Positions 46,363-56,810 of a stretch of DNA of 64,000 nt are shown in pieces. The notes under the pieces are model-generated. The model saw only the letters and a program-made list of their open reading frames with translations. It was not told the DNA's origin and made no database searches. The stretch lies in contig JADLZK010011223.1 of NCBI GenBank assembly GCA_015847255.1, forward strand, positions 1 to 64,000, in the 5' to 3' direction. Origin of the DNA: Hyparrhenia diplandra (lineage: Eukaryota > Streptophyta > Magnoliopsida > Poales > Poaceae). Position 1 is the first letter of the stretch, and every line of letters starts with the position of its first letter. Both the position numbers and the translations under genes were made by a program.

Positions 46363-47076
46363 TGTTGGCGTTTCTTAGCATTATGCGGAAGAATCAAGCG
46401 CACGGAATTGTCGTTATAGCATTTTACCCGGAAGTATTCGGGTATCGTATTTCCACGAGGCGGTTGTGTGATTACTCTGCGAACGAGTCACCCTAGGATA
46501 ACTATGGGTGGTGAGGTATCTTTATGGGCTCAAACTCTCTAGCGAGGGATCACTTGGCTGTTATGTCCTCACTTCCTCGCCGGCCCACGCCCAAAGGGCG
46601 AGTGTCAGGCAATTGCACCTGCGCCACACCGAGCGTGGGGGATTACAAGGGACGGACAAGGGTCACAACCCGGCCGCCCTACCCCTCAACCGTGGGATAC
46701 GCCACAAAGATTGCATTGGGGTGACTCGTTCGAGAGTACCCCCTCAACCGTGCCACGCCATTTGCTCGGTTTGGTTTGCATCGTGTTGGGCTCATTTCCA
46801 TTGGGGTGAAGGATGTTCTCGAAGCACGCTTTCCCGAAGGCGCATTTTGGTGCCTTTTTCTCCTTGTTTATCCTTGCTTCGGATTGGGCCATTTTTATCT
46901 TGTATATTTTCCTTTGCTTTTGGCCCAATATATATATGCTTTCAACATTGCCCTGCAAAACAAGTCAAGTACCAAAACTTGTGGAAAAGGTTAGCTCAAA
47001 GTCCTATTGCTATTGTGTTTTGGTTGTTTTATACTAATGTTGACGGTATAAAATATGTAGTTAACGACCGTCAACA
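46363..47076 (-). repeat. 5' LTR of the LARD-like element, internally deleted (714 bp)
   Basis: Starts TGTTGGCGTTTCTTAGCA and ends GACCGTCAACA. Compared with the other LTR it lacks about 1 kb between the GATACGCCACAAA and GTGCCACGCCATTTGCT blocks. The join carries a short unmatched sequence (GATTGCATTGGGGTGAC). Confidence 0.85.
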
Positions 47077-47081
47077 AAGTG

Positions 47082-48985
47082 CTCATGAAATTCTTCTTAG
47101 GATGAGTGTTTCCCACTTGCTTGCCGGCTTGACATGCACCACATAGCTTGTCCTTTTCAAACTCAACTCCATCCAAGCCTCTCACTAGGCTGTGCTTCAC
47201 AAGCTTGTTCAATTGCTTCATGCCAACATGTCCTAGCCTTCTATGCCATAGCCAACCCATGCTTGATTTGGAGAGCAAGCATGTACTCAATTTTGCTTCA
47301 CTTGTGCCAAAGTCAACTAGATAGAGGTTGTCATGCCTAAAGCCCTTGAATATCAACTTTGAATCTTTCATACTAACAACCTCAATGTCATCAACCCCAA
47401 ATATGCACTTGAAACCAAGGTCACAAAGTTGTGCTAGCGAGAGCAAGTTGAAGTTCACCTTGTCAACATGTGCCACATTTGATATGCTCAAATCACTTGT
47501 GATTTCAATCTTGCTATGTCCTTTGATCTTGCCTCTACCATTATCACCAAATGTGATACTACCACCACTTGAACTTGTATCAAAAGAGTTGAACATTCTA
47601 GCATCTCCGGTCATATGTTGAGTGCACCCACTATCAAGAATCCAATGCCTCCCTCCGGACTTGTAATTCACCTACAAATCAAATCAATGAGATTTAGGTA
47701 CCCATCCTTGCTTGGGTCCTTGGAGGTTAGTCACCAAAGCCTTTGGCACCCAAATGGACTTCTTCTTTGGTCCCACAATTGGTGTACCAATGAACTTTGC
47801 CTTTACACCATTCTCCCTCTTAGTAAGCAAATAGCATGAATCAAAACAAATTGAATGCACTTTGTTTGCTTTCTTGTTGGTGTTCATTTTAGTGCATTTT
47901 TGCTCTTGATGCCCAACTTGCTTGCATCTTTGGCAATAAGAACCATTGCTCTTCACAAAGCTAGGCTTTGGAGTCACAAAAAGCTTTTTGCCCTTCTTAG
48001 GGATATACCCTAGACCTTCCTTGTTAAGGGAAAATCTTTGGCTACCCAAGCACTTTAGCAACTTGGCATTCCCACCATATGCCTTACCCAAGGCGTGGGT
48101 GAGCTCATCCACCTCTCTCTTGAGAGTCTCATTCTCAACTAATAATGATGAATCTAAAATCTTTTCATCACTACTAGTGGAGGTAGAGTGGGTTGGTGTG
48201 GATGTGGAGGGTATGTTTGGTTCTTCAACATCAACCATAAATGGTTCATCTATAATGTCACATGTTGAACCAACATTCCTCTTGGATACCAAGACAACCT
48301 TGTCACTCTTAGCTACTAGCAAGGAATGAGCTTTTTCAAGCTTTGTATGAGCAAGTTGAAGTTCCTCATGGTCTTCCTTTAGACACTCATAGGATGCTTC
48401 TTGCTCCCTAAGGCTCTTTTCAAGAGAGGCAACTCTCTTTTCCAAGGCCATACATTCCTTTGCCTTAGCTATGAGAACAATGTTAGCTTGCTCCATTGCC
48501 TCAAACATCTCATCTTTAGTGGGTTCATTTGATTCATCATATTCTTCCTCACTATCATATTTTACTTCATTAGAGGATGGTTCATCATATACCTTAGTGG
48601 CCTTAGCCATAAAGCATGAACCGGAGGATAAGTTAAATAGAGAAGGCTTGTCTTGATCAACTAGAGCCATCATAGCCTTGCCCTCTTCTTCCTCTTCGGA
48701 CTCATCACTATCCCATGTCACAACAAATGCACCATCTTTTGCCTTGCTTGAAGGTGGCCTTGTTCTTGCCCCTTCTATGGTCCTTGTTGTTCTTCTTGTC
48801 CTTCCTATGAGGACATTCCTCAAAGAGATGATCGGGACTATCACACTTCCAACATAGCCTATTGTCTTCATTGCCCTTGGAAGTGTCCTTCTTCTTGTAG
48901 TTCCCAAATCTCCTCTTGTACTTGAGCATGGTGCCAAATTTCCTCACCACCAAGGCAAGAGCTTCATCAACCTCTTCTAGGCCGG
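47082..48985 (-). pseudogene. copia-2 gag, protease and pre-integrase
   Basis: Minus frame 48953-48708 has the first zinc knuckle CWKCDSPDHLFEEC (CX2CX4HX4C). 48937-47684 is a 417-codon frame with an acidic coiled region (EKRVASLEKSLREQEASYEC) and a second knuckle CQRCKQVGHQEQKC. 47671-46991 has the protease motif WILDSGCTQHMTGD and the pre-integrase HRRLGHVGMKQL with CGACQAGKQ. The frame is cut at 47081 by the LARD-like insertion, and the gag start is missing beyond 48985. Confidence 0.88.
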
Positions 48986-49200
48986 ATGAAGAAATAGTTT
49001 ATGGTGGTATAATAGGTGCAGAAAAATATTTGAAACCTTTTCTATGACAATTGCAAAACTACGTTCCTGGAAATACTAATATTTGAGGTGGCACTTCAGG
49101 AAGCCTTTTTAGTTGACATTGCCTTTGATATTTCTGTCTTTTTCATGATTTCAGCAACATAAACTCCAGTTTTAAAGTCTGTGTCTTTTCTTTACTTTGA
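48986..49200 (+). repeat. Ghost of a P450 3' flank (block III)
   Basis: GAAATAGTTTATGGTGGTAT and the following 200 bp, including GATATTTCTGTCTTTTTCATG, match the 3' flank of both P450 copies (12880-13100 and 25985-26090). No P450 exon lies to the left; copia-2 gag is joined directly to it. It then runs straight into the protease upstream region, without the LINE and retroposon seen in block II. Confidence 0.8.
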
Positions 49201-49395
49201 ATTTTCTATCAATGCAAAATGCAAATTTCCATTGCCAGACTGTGTACTGTCACCACTGTGTTCTCAACTGCAATACATCTGTTTAATTATTCAGTTCCAG
49301 CTCTGAGATCAGCCCTCTGGCTCTTTGATTTTCCTTCTTATGTGCAATTAAGAAAACAATGATCAGGTTACATATCTGGACTGGAGTGCTTTTGA

Positions 49396-49925
49396 GGTAA
49401 TCTCTGGATTTTGCTTATTTGTAAGATGCTGCAGAAAATGCTTTCCTGAACATGTTTTAGATAAAATAGATTGAAGTCCAAATATATTGCTATGCATGTG
49501 ATTGGTTCCTTGATCCATCCAGTCGGCTACACTCGCTAGTTTTAAAATAATTATTAAACATTGAGATACAAGGCAACAAACAATGATTTCGTAGGCGACA
49601 CGGTGATTGCTGTATGGTTATAATAGTTTACACAGGCGTGTGATTTGGGGTAATCTCTGTATTTGCTTATTTGTAAGATGCTGAAGAAAATGTTTTCCTG
49701 ACCGTGTTTTAGTTAAAATAGATTGATTAGTAAGTCCAAATATATTGCTATGCATGTGATTAGTTCCTTGGTCCAGCTAGTCGGCTACACTAGCTAGTTT
49801 TATAATAATTATTAAACGTTGAGATACAGGGCAAACAAACATTGATTTTGTAGGCGACGCTGGTGATTGTGTTGTGGTCAGTTCTGTTGTTATAATAGTC
49901 TACAAGCATGCGTTGTGCTTTGGGG
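49396..49925 (+). repeat. Tandem duplication in the promoter region of protease copy 2
   Basis: Unit 1 is 49396-49648 and unit 2 49649 to about 49925. Both begin GGTAATCTCTG, continue with TTTGCTTATTTGTAAGATGCTG and end in a GTTTACA..GCGTGTGATTTGGGG-like block. Protease copy 1 has one such unit (about 29020-29280). Confidence 0.85.
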
Positions 49926-49967
49926 GTCCATGTATGTAGCGAAGCCGGTGCACATTCTGTGGCGTGA

Positions 49968-50296
49968 GCTGGGTTCAAAATTTCGGTCGAATTTCATGAA
50001 ATTCAGTATTTTTGGTGCTGGCGAAATAAAACTCGAATTTTGTAATACACTAATACATCTGCTATATAACTCCAAATTTATATTTTTTTTTTGTTTTTAT
50101 ATTATATATATATGTTCTTCTATTCAATAGAAGTAGTCATAAATAATACTAATAGTTGTTCAGATCTAAACTTTTTAGAAAAACCATACTCCATGTGTTC
50201 TAAAACCAATTCGGGTGAAATTTCGGCCGAATTTCATGAAATTTGGTAATTTCGGTGGTGTCCCAACTTTTTGCATTACCTAAATAAAAACCTTGG
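49968..50296. mobile_element. 330-bp insertion upstream of protease copy 2 (possible MITE)
   Basis: Absent from copy 1, where CTGTGG is followed directly by AGAGAGTATTAA. The inserted DNA contains AAATTTCGGYCGAATTTCATG twice (about 49979 and 50218) in direct orientation. The ends GGGTTCAAAATTT and AAAACCTTGGGC are weakly inverted and the flanks CGTGAGCT/CATGAGTA weakly alike, as for an old hAT-type MITE. Class uncertain. Confidence 0.45.
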
Positions 50297-50557
50297 GCAT
50301 GAGTATTAATTCTTCAGTTAACATCAAGGTTGCGTGCAGGTATCCGTCTTGTCAATTCCACACAGCATTCTAGGATTACTTTTCTATTTCTAGCTAATTG
50401 TGGGTCACTCTCAGCAGATACCATACGTTTATTCAGCAAGAACAAGAATACATAATGAGTACCTAACTTGACCTGCACGCTGCAGTTCATGTATATGTAT
50501 ATACTGACTGCATTCAAAAAGATCACACCTTCACTGACATACGGCAATAGGAGGGCC

Positions 50558-50565
50558 TATATAAA
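50558..50565 (+). promoter_or_regulatory. TATA box of protease copy 2
   Basis: TATATAAA, 107 bp upstream of the ATG at 50665, in the same context as copy 1. Confidence 0.65.
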
Positions 50566-50664
50566 CACATACCCGGCCTCCTCATTTCCACACATCTACA
50601 GCAAAGAGAGTAAACAAAATCAACAGCGACCAGTAAAAAGAGAAACACAGCAGTAGAGTAGATC

Positions 50665-51794
50665 ATGGCCGCCTCCAAGGCTCTCCTTCTTGCCATCCTT
50701 GGTTGTGCTTGCTTATGGAGTTCTGTCCTAGCGGTTCGTGAGCTGAGTGATGCGGCCATGGTCGAGAGGCATGAGAGGTGGATGGTGGAGTATGGGCGTG
50801 TCTACAAGGACGCAGCCGAGAAGGCGCGGCGCTTTGAGGTGTTCAAGGATAATGTCGCATTCGTCGAGTCGTTCAACGCCAATAAGAACAACAAGTTCTG
50901 GCTTGGTGTCAACCAGTTTGCCGACCTGACCACCGAAGAGTTCAAAGCGAACAAAGGTTTCAAACCAATTTCAGCGGAAAAGGTTCCGGCAACTGGATTC
51001 AAGTATGAGAACTTGAGCATCAGTGCGCTTCCGACGGCTGTGGACTGGAGGACCAAAGGAGCTGTCACACCTATCAAGAACCAAGGCCAATGCGGTACGT
51101 GCAATTGTGATCATACTTGAAACATGTAATTATTGCAGTGTTATATGATATATACATGTTGATTAAGCTCTTATATGCATCTTTATACAATGGCTGACAC
51201 AACAGGTTGCTGCTGGGCGTTCTCTGCTGTAGCTGCCATGGAGGGCATTGTGAAGCTGAGCACTGGCAACCTCATCTCACTCTCTGAGCAAGAAATAGTG
51301 GACTGTGACATCCATGGCGGTGATGAGGGTTGCGAGGGTGGCTGGATGGACGGTGCCTTTGAGTTCGTTATCAAGAATGGAGGCCTTGCCACCGAGTCCA
51401 CCTATCCATACAAGGCAGCAGACGACAAGTGCAAGGGCGGAACAAAGAGCGCCGCAACCATCAAAGGTCACGAGGACGTGCCAGTCAACAACGAGGCTGC
51501 ACTCATGAAGGCTGTGGCCAATCAGCCCGTGTCTGTCGCCGTCGATCGCGGGTGACAGGACTTTTTATGCTTTATGCTGGTGGTGTGATGACTGGTTCCT
51601 GCGGCACTGAGTTGGATCATGGAATCGCAGCCATCGGGTATGGCGTGGAGAGTGATGGCACAAAGTATTGGATTTTGAAGAATTCTTGGGGCACCACATG
51701 GGGAGAGAAGGGATTCCTAAGGATGGAGAAGGACATTTCTGACAAACGGGGAATGTGTGGCCTTGCCATGAAGCCTTCCTATCCCACTGAGTAG
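50665..51794 (+). pseudogene. Papain-type cysteine protease, SAG39-like, copy 2 (frameshifted)
   Basis: Exon 1 50665-51094 (430 nt, as in copy 1) and exon 2 51206-51794 (589 nt, two more than copy 1). Signal peptide, ERFNIN propeptide and the catalytic Cys (GQC/GCCWAFS across the intron) are intact and almost identical to copy 1 (exon 1 differs at T3A and D104E). An extra C near 51547 and an extra T in the run at 51561-51566 shift the frame. Translation stops at the TGA at 51553-51555 right after VAVDRG, before the catalytic His (DHGIAAIGYG) and Asn (KNSWG), which persist in another frame. As read it gives a product of about 260 residues with no complete active site. Either a young pseudogene or a sequence error. 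Confidence 0.85.
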
Positions 51795-52859
51795 AAAAAA
51801 AAAAAAGTATACTTACAAAAACGTGATCAGCTTGTATTTGAATAATTATATATGTACCTTCTGCACTCTCATGCACATGCATGTTCTTTATGTATTGTAC
51901 ATCATACAGGCGTAACTTTTATTATGTTTGTGAACTTTGTAATTATCCTGGATGTATGAAATAATATGTTAAAGCAGCTCTGTACATAGTTCCTTCAAGC
52001 CTGGAGTTTGTTAAATAGTCACAATGTCCAGACCATTTCATACTAGGACTTAGGAGAGACCCCACTGGACAGCCAAACACACACAAAACTAATAACTTTC
52101 CTTAGCATTACTAGATCATATGTCTGAGGTAAGGGAAGACATACAACTAATGCTTGTAAGGTTTCCATAAGTTTACCACAACACTAAATGTAGTATTTAA
52201 GCATATCCTAGTAGTTGTGCTTATTTGGATACACTAGAAAACTTGGTTTATGAGCATATTTAATGTAGTCCTCAAAAGCATCACTTTCAACAACGAATAG
52301 AGTAATAACAGTTTTGGAGGGCAGCTTTTAGTTTGCATGAACTACGGTGACAGATCAAAAGGATAGTGCCACCAGTGGGAAACGAGTTGCAGATGTAGCA
52401 TTTAGCTGCATATCTGATCTTATCGCCGTTCTCCATATTAAACAACTTTTTTAGTGTCATTGCAGACATCAGAGGTGGAAGTCCTTGCTCTGTTCTCACT
52501 GGTGCTTGCAATGGGAGGGATCGACATGTTGAACCAGTGCTTGCCAGGGGAACACCATTGCCATCCCTGCCAGGCTGCCAGCTAGCACTACACCACAACA
52601 CTTAAACAACATGAGACGTCTGTTACGTGAGAGTTCATCTGAAATTAATATAACAAAACATGTACGAGGCACAAGTTATCGCTCTGTTATTTTTTTTTAA
52701 AAAAAAACTGTTTGCTTACAACGTTTCAAATGCTGCATAATAGTAGTACTACATATTTTTCTCAGATCCCTATTTGATAAGGGTACTAAAAAGCACAGAA
52801 GCATTTTCCATGTATGTATCACAAAGTATTGGACGTAACTAATGCACTAACTTTGAAAA
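51795..52859. other. Intergenic DNA between protease copy 2 and UGT copy 1
   Basis: 51795-52010 matches the 3' flank of protease copy 1. A 104-codon minus frame (52287-52601) contains KCYICNSFPTGGTIL. It may be a scrap of a zinc-binding protein, but no family is recognised and no splice context is clear. No gene called. Confidence 0.35.
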
Positions 52860-53592
52860 CTATTTTGATGAATACTTTTCCACGAATTCAGTAATATTCT
52901 TGTCCGAGCTGCCTCCATTGTGCATGGCTTCCTTGGCTTTTCGCATCCACATAGTGGCATTCATCCTATACTTATCCTTTCTATCCCCATCCATAACATC
53001 CTTGATGCACCTTTCCACCTCATCTCTCGTCACCAAGCCTTTCTCATCCTTGCGCACCCGGACACCTAAGCCCCACATGCTCTCCACATATTTTGATATG
53101 GTCGGTTGGTCTGCCCAGTGTGGTATTGCCACCATTGGCACACCATTAACAATTGCTTCTAGTGTTGAATTCCATCCGCAATGTGTCAAGAAACAACCTG
53201 CATATTAAAAGTATGCAACTAATTTTTATACTTCTAATCAGTTTGGCTAATTGTCCCTTGTAGGTAGAAGAATAACCATTTCCCATACCTGTGGCTTTAT
53301 GTGCTAGAACCTCAAGCTGGGGGCACCAAGAAACAATAAGGCCGTGTTCCTTGCACTTGTCGAAGACCATTGGACAGCTTGTGTTGTTCATTTGACCTCA
53401 GAACCCAAGCGAATGGTTTGCCGTAATTGCACAATCCATTGCCAAGCTCTTCTAACTGTGTTTCGTCGTAATCAGAAACAGTTCCATAGGATACAAGAAC
53501 TACAGAACATGGAAGTTGCTTGTCAAGCCAAGCGAGACATGACTCGCTGCTATTGAAGAGGTTGAAACCGTAAGCCTTGTTCAACGGCAGCG

Positions 53593-54007
53593 GTCATCAT
53601 CCAGATAAAATGATGGCAAGGTTGGGCCTATTGTCTTTGCACGCCATGTTAGTGCCATATAATCTGTCTCCTGCTCAGTTAATAATAATGCAAATTTGTC
53701 AAAAAAAAAAAAAAAATCATTCTTATGATGGTGAAGTGGAATCAAAAGAATCACTACGAACAGACCAATCATAGATTGTTCAGTAAAACATGAGTATACA
53801 CAATAATCTTGACATTTGTATGATTGTCTCTACAAACAAAACAGAGTATGTGCAAGCAGCATGAAAATTCACTTGAGCAAAACAACAAAAGGTCATCATC
53901 AAGATAAAATGATGGCAACTGGCAAGGTTGGGCCTATGGTATTTGCCTGCCATGTTAGTGCCATATAATCTGCCTCTTGCTCAGTCAACAATGCAGATGT
54001 GTCAAAA
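53593..54007 (-). repeat. Duplicated start of UGT exon 2 within intron 1 (copy 1)
   Basis: The sequence at the beginning of exon 2 with its acceptor (53593 to about 53700) recurs at 53891-54007, about 298 bp upstream in gene direction, including GGTTGGGCCTAT and GCCATATAATCTGCCTC. UGT copy 2 has the same arrangement, so the duplication predates the gene duplication. Confidence 0.8.
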
Positions 54008-54224
54008 GAAAACCAATCTTATGATAGTGAAGTGTAATAAAAACAGACCAATCATCGATTATTCAGTAAAGAAACATGAATATGGACCCATCTTGACTTG
54101 TTTCAAAAAAGAAAAATCTTGACATTTCTTTGTATCTACGAAGAAAAACAGTGTGTGCTTGGCGTGCTGAGACTGCATGGCATACGCGCAAGATAGTGGA
54201 ATACAAGATTCGTTATAGAGACGG

Positions 54225-54420
54225 ACAGTCAAAGCCAAGAACTCGTGAAGCTTTGGGAGGCAGCCCCCAACCACAACCAGAGATCGAGTGTGGCGACAGT
54301 CATCAAGGAATGTCGGGATATCAGTCTCTGTTTCACTGGTTTTATTTTTCTGTACTCCCCATCATGTAATCCTGTAGCTGATATGCTGGCAAAGCATGTC
54401 TCAGGTAGCTCCAGCCTAAT
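54225..54420 (+). mobile_element. LINE RNase H (RVT_3) remnant in intron 1 of UGT copy 1
   Basis: The plus strand reads KLWEAAPNHNQRSSVATVI, then ECRDISLCFTGF and NPVADMLAKHV, the pattern of the RNase H domain that ends plant L1-type LINEs. Antisense to the UGT. A decayed copy sits at the same place in UGT copy 2. Confidence 0.6.
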
Positions 54421-55268
54421 GCTGCACTGTTGCTAATCGATTATTGTAGCTCTGTTGCTCCATGCAAACCACTAAGTCTAAAAAGAAGAAGAAGAAAAAC
54501 AGAGTATGTGCAAACAGCACCGGAAGTTCATTTGGGCAAAGCAACAAACAGGTGGCGGCCATGGTCACGGTAACCTCACCTTGGGTTCGATGTCGTGGAA
54601 CGAGTTGACGAGCACGTCGTCGGCGTCCTCCAGCCCCTCGAATTGCCGTAGCGTGGCCCGAAGGAACACAGGGCACCAGTCGGGTCTCGCCGCGAACGGC
54701 GGCACATCGTCGGGTCCGAGCTCGACACCCAGCAGCACACGCGCAAACAGCTCTTTCCCATCCACGACCGGCAGCGACATCCGCCCCGCCACCACCTCCC
54801 CATAGACGACGTCGACGGCGCAAGGCTGCGACAGGAACGCCGCGGCGGGGACGCCAGCCGCCTTCGCCACGCGCAGCGCCCAAGGGAGGTGCGGGTCGTA
54901 GACCAGCACGCGCGGGGGGGCGCCCCTCGGCGGCCTCGGAGCGGATCAGCTCCGCGAGCGTCTCGAGCCGACGGCGTCGAGCTGGCGCACGTACTCGTCG
55001 ACGTCGGGGCAGGACGCCCTGCCGCCGCCGTCGAAGCCGTCGGAGATGGCGGCTACACCGAAGGGCTCCCTGGGGGCGGGGTGGTGGAGAGCACGTACCG
55101 CGAGGTGACGAGCGTGGGGCGCAGGCCGTGGTAGGCGAGGCGGCGGCCGAACTCGAGTAGTGGGTTCGTGTGGCCCTGTGCGCCTGGGTACGGCAGCAGC
55201 AGCACTTGTGCGCTGCCGCCTCCGCCGGAAGCAGAGGAGGAAGACGAGGTGGCGCTGGTGCTCCCCAT

Positions 55269-56808
55269 TGTCTGCTACGTTGCTTTATGTCCGCAGTCGG
55301 CAGTGAACAGGCTAGAGTTTGGGAAACGATATTATATATATAAATACATATATTAATAAATTAATAAGGCAGAGTTGCAGTTCCGTGGCACGCAAGGTTG
55401 GTTGATCGTTGACGAGCTTTCGTTGAAGCAAGTTGTCTGCTTTTCTTTTTCTTCTTTTGCCGCCAAGCCAACAAAAACAAGGTAGTAGAGATAAGGGTTT
55501 CCCCGTAGAACCACGCTTTACTACTGTCTCGCTAGGCTGTACGTCTCCACGTATACATCAACCAGCCGGGGAAATGGTGGTTCATAAGTGAGTAGAGGCT
55601 CTCTGAAGAACTAGCAGCCTCACCTAATAATGCACGTGGCGTGTTGTGATTAAGAGTGGCTCACGAATCATCTTAAAAACATAGCGCGAAAGTATATCGT
55701 GGGACCATTGAAGTGATGTGTGAGCCGTGGAATAAGGCTGCCAGCATTGGGCTATTGCCCTTTGTTTATGTTTACCCACTCCTACATGTCTGTTGCCCTT
55801 GGTTTACGTTTATCCACTCCTACATGGTTGCTAGCTTTTTGTTGAGGCATAACGTTAGTGTTGTTTGCGTTTTCAAAACGTTAGTGTTGTTTGCGTTTTC
55901 AAAACCACTTTCTTTTAGTAAGATTCAAAATCCTGCTCTCCTATGACTCTCTATCTTAATTCCTAATCTTCCTAAAAATTGACTCAATCACACAAAAATA
56001 TATGTGCACGTCTCGATCAACTTGTCTATTAAAGAGTGTGGGAAAGAATATGGAAGGACTAGGGTTCTTTGTGTGAATGTACAAGAGACAAAAAGATATA
56101 AAAGTGATTACGGTGATTTAGAAAATAGTTCGGGATTTCTGAAATGATTTTTATATTCTACGGTTCATTTTTTAAAACTGCTCTAGAAACCTAACAGAAT
56201 AAGTTCTTCCAAGTTTTTTTAGCTACATGGGAAACCCCTTAATTTACTAATTTTTTGGAAACTATTGAAGCTGCTATTATGTTCTTCTTTAACATCTATC
56301 TTACGCAGTTCACTTGAGTTATCGCTCGCCTATCATGGTAATCTTGTTTTGCCAGACTGCCACGTTTTAGTTAATGAATTTGAAGCTCAAATCCTGTTAA
56401 ATCTCGATGTTTACACCAACATTTGAAATTTAATTTAAAACCGTAGTATTGAGACTACTTTTGGCTTTATGACTTTCAGTTTGAAATATAATATTTGGCT
56501 TTGGAGATATCCCGTGGCTTCTATGCAATTAATCTAGAGATGGTTTGCTTATTAGAAAGAATAAAAGTGACCGGATCGGAAGCAACTAGGAAACGACGGC
56601 TGGCCCTATTGCTCGGCATGATGCACATGCGCACCGAGCTCACAAGTCAACGAAGAATTCTTTCAGTCCACGCAAAATTAATTTTATGACCATATTTTTC
56701 GTATTAATTTTACGACGAACCGTGCGCGCCACTCCACTACCCGACACCCATACACCTATTTAACCTCAAGCTATACCGACAGAAATACGAAAAAGATATA
56801 CTCCCTCC
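55269..56808 (-). promoter_or_regulatory. Upstream region of UGT copy 1
   Basis: A TATA-rich stretch (about 55331-55345, TATATATATAA on either strand) lies 65-75 bp from the ATG. 55370-56120 is homologous to 63240-64000 upstream of UGT copy 2 (shared GGGTTTCCCCGTAGAACCACG and GGACTAGGGTTCT blocks). From 56150 to 56808 no gene or repeat was recognised. Confidence 0.55.
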
Positions 56809-56810
56809 GA

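Larger units (their letters stand above)
38561..47076 (-). mobile_element. Non-coding LTR retrotransposon (LARD-like), inserted in copia-2
   Basis: Left LTR 38561-40290, right LTR 46363-47076, termini TG..CA, and a perfect target duplication AAGTG at 38556-38560 and 47077-47081. Just inside the right LTR, CCGGCAACGGCGCC (46341-46354) is the reverse complement of the GGCGCCGTTGCCGG primer site used by many grass gypsy elements. Just inside the left LTR, ACTCCCCCACAC is the purine tract of the minus strand. The element is therefore on the minus strand. Its 6.07-kb interior has no gag or pol frame, which fits a large retrotransposon derivative moved in trans by a gypsy partner. Confidence 0.88.
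33160..48985 (-). mobile_element. Long-LTR copia element (copia-2, SIRE/Maximus-like), 5' end missing
   Basis: Minus-strand element. The 3' LTR is 33160-34891, a 3' untranslated region 34892-35980, and pol 35981-38560, interrupted by the 8.5-kb element at 38561-47076, then continuing 47082-48985 with pre-integrase, protease and gag. The 5' LTR, the primer site and the gag N-terminus are absent: homology stops near 48985 and passes straight into the P450-type flank. The long LTR and the gag with two zinc knuckles suit SIRE-type copia elements of grasses. Confidence 0.85.
52860..55268 (-). pseudogene. UDP-glucosyltransferase, UGT74-type, copy 1 (frameshifts in exons 1 and 2)
   Basis: Family 1 glycosyltransferase that moves glucose from UDP-glucose to small acceptors in the cytosol. 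Exons on the minus strand: 55268-54580, 53670-53289, 53197-52860, all with GT-AG introns. Exon 1 gives the N-terminal acceptor domain with the catalytic His in PYPGAQGHTNPLLEF. Exon 2 contains MALTWRAKTIGPTLPS and VLVSYGT. The PSPG box starts in exon 2 (WCPQLEVLAHKAT) and continues in exon 3 (CFLTHCGWNSTLEA, then PHWADQ). Breaks: one base lost near 55065, further indels near 54915-54960, one base lost near 53590 and two near 53350. Exon 3 is open to TAG. By recall it resembles the grass group that includes barley HvUGT13248; the substrate here is unknown. Confidence 0.88.

Noticed and set aside
52287..52601. Minus-strand frame with a Cys-X2-Cys pair as a zinc-finger gene
   Set aside because: One CXXC only, no partner pair, no clear exon borders.
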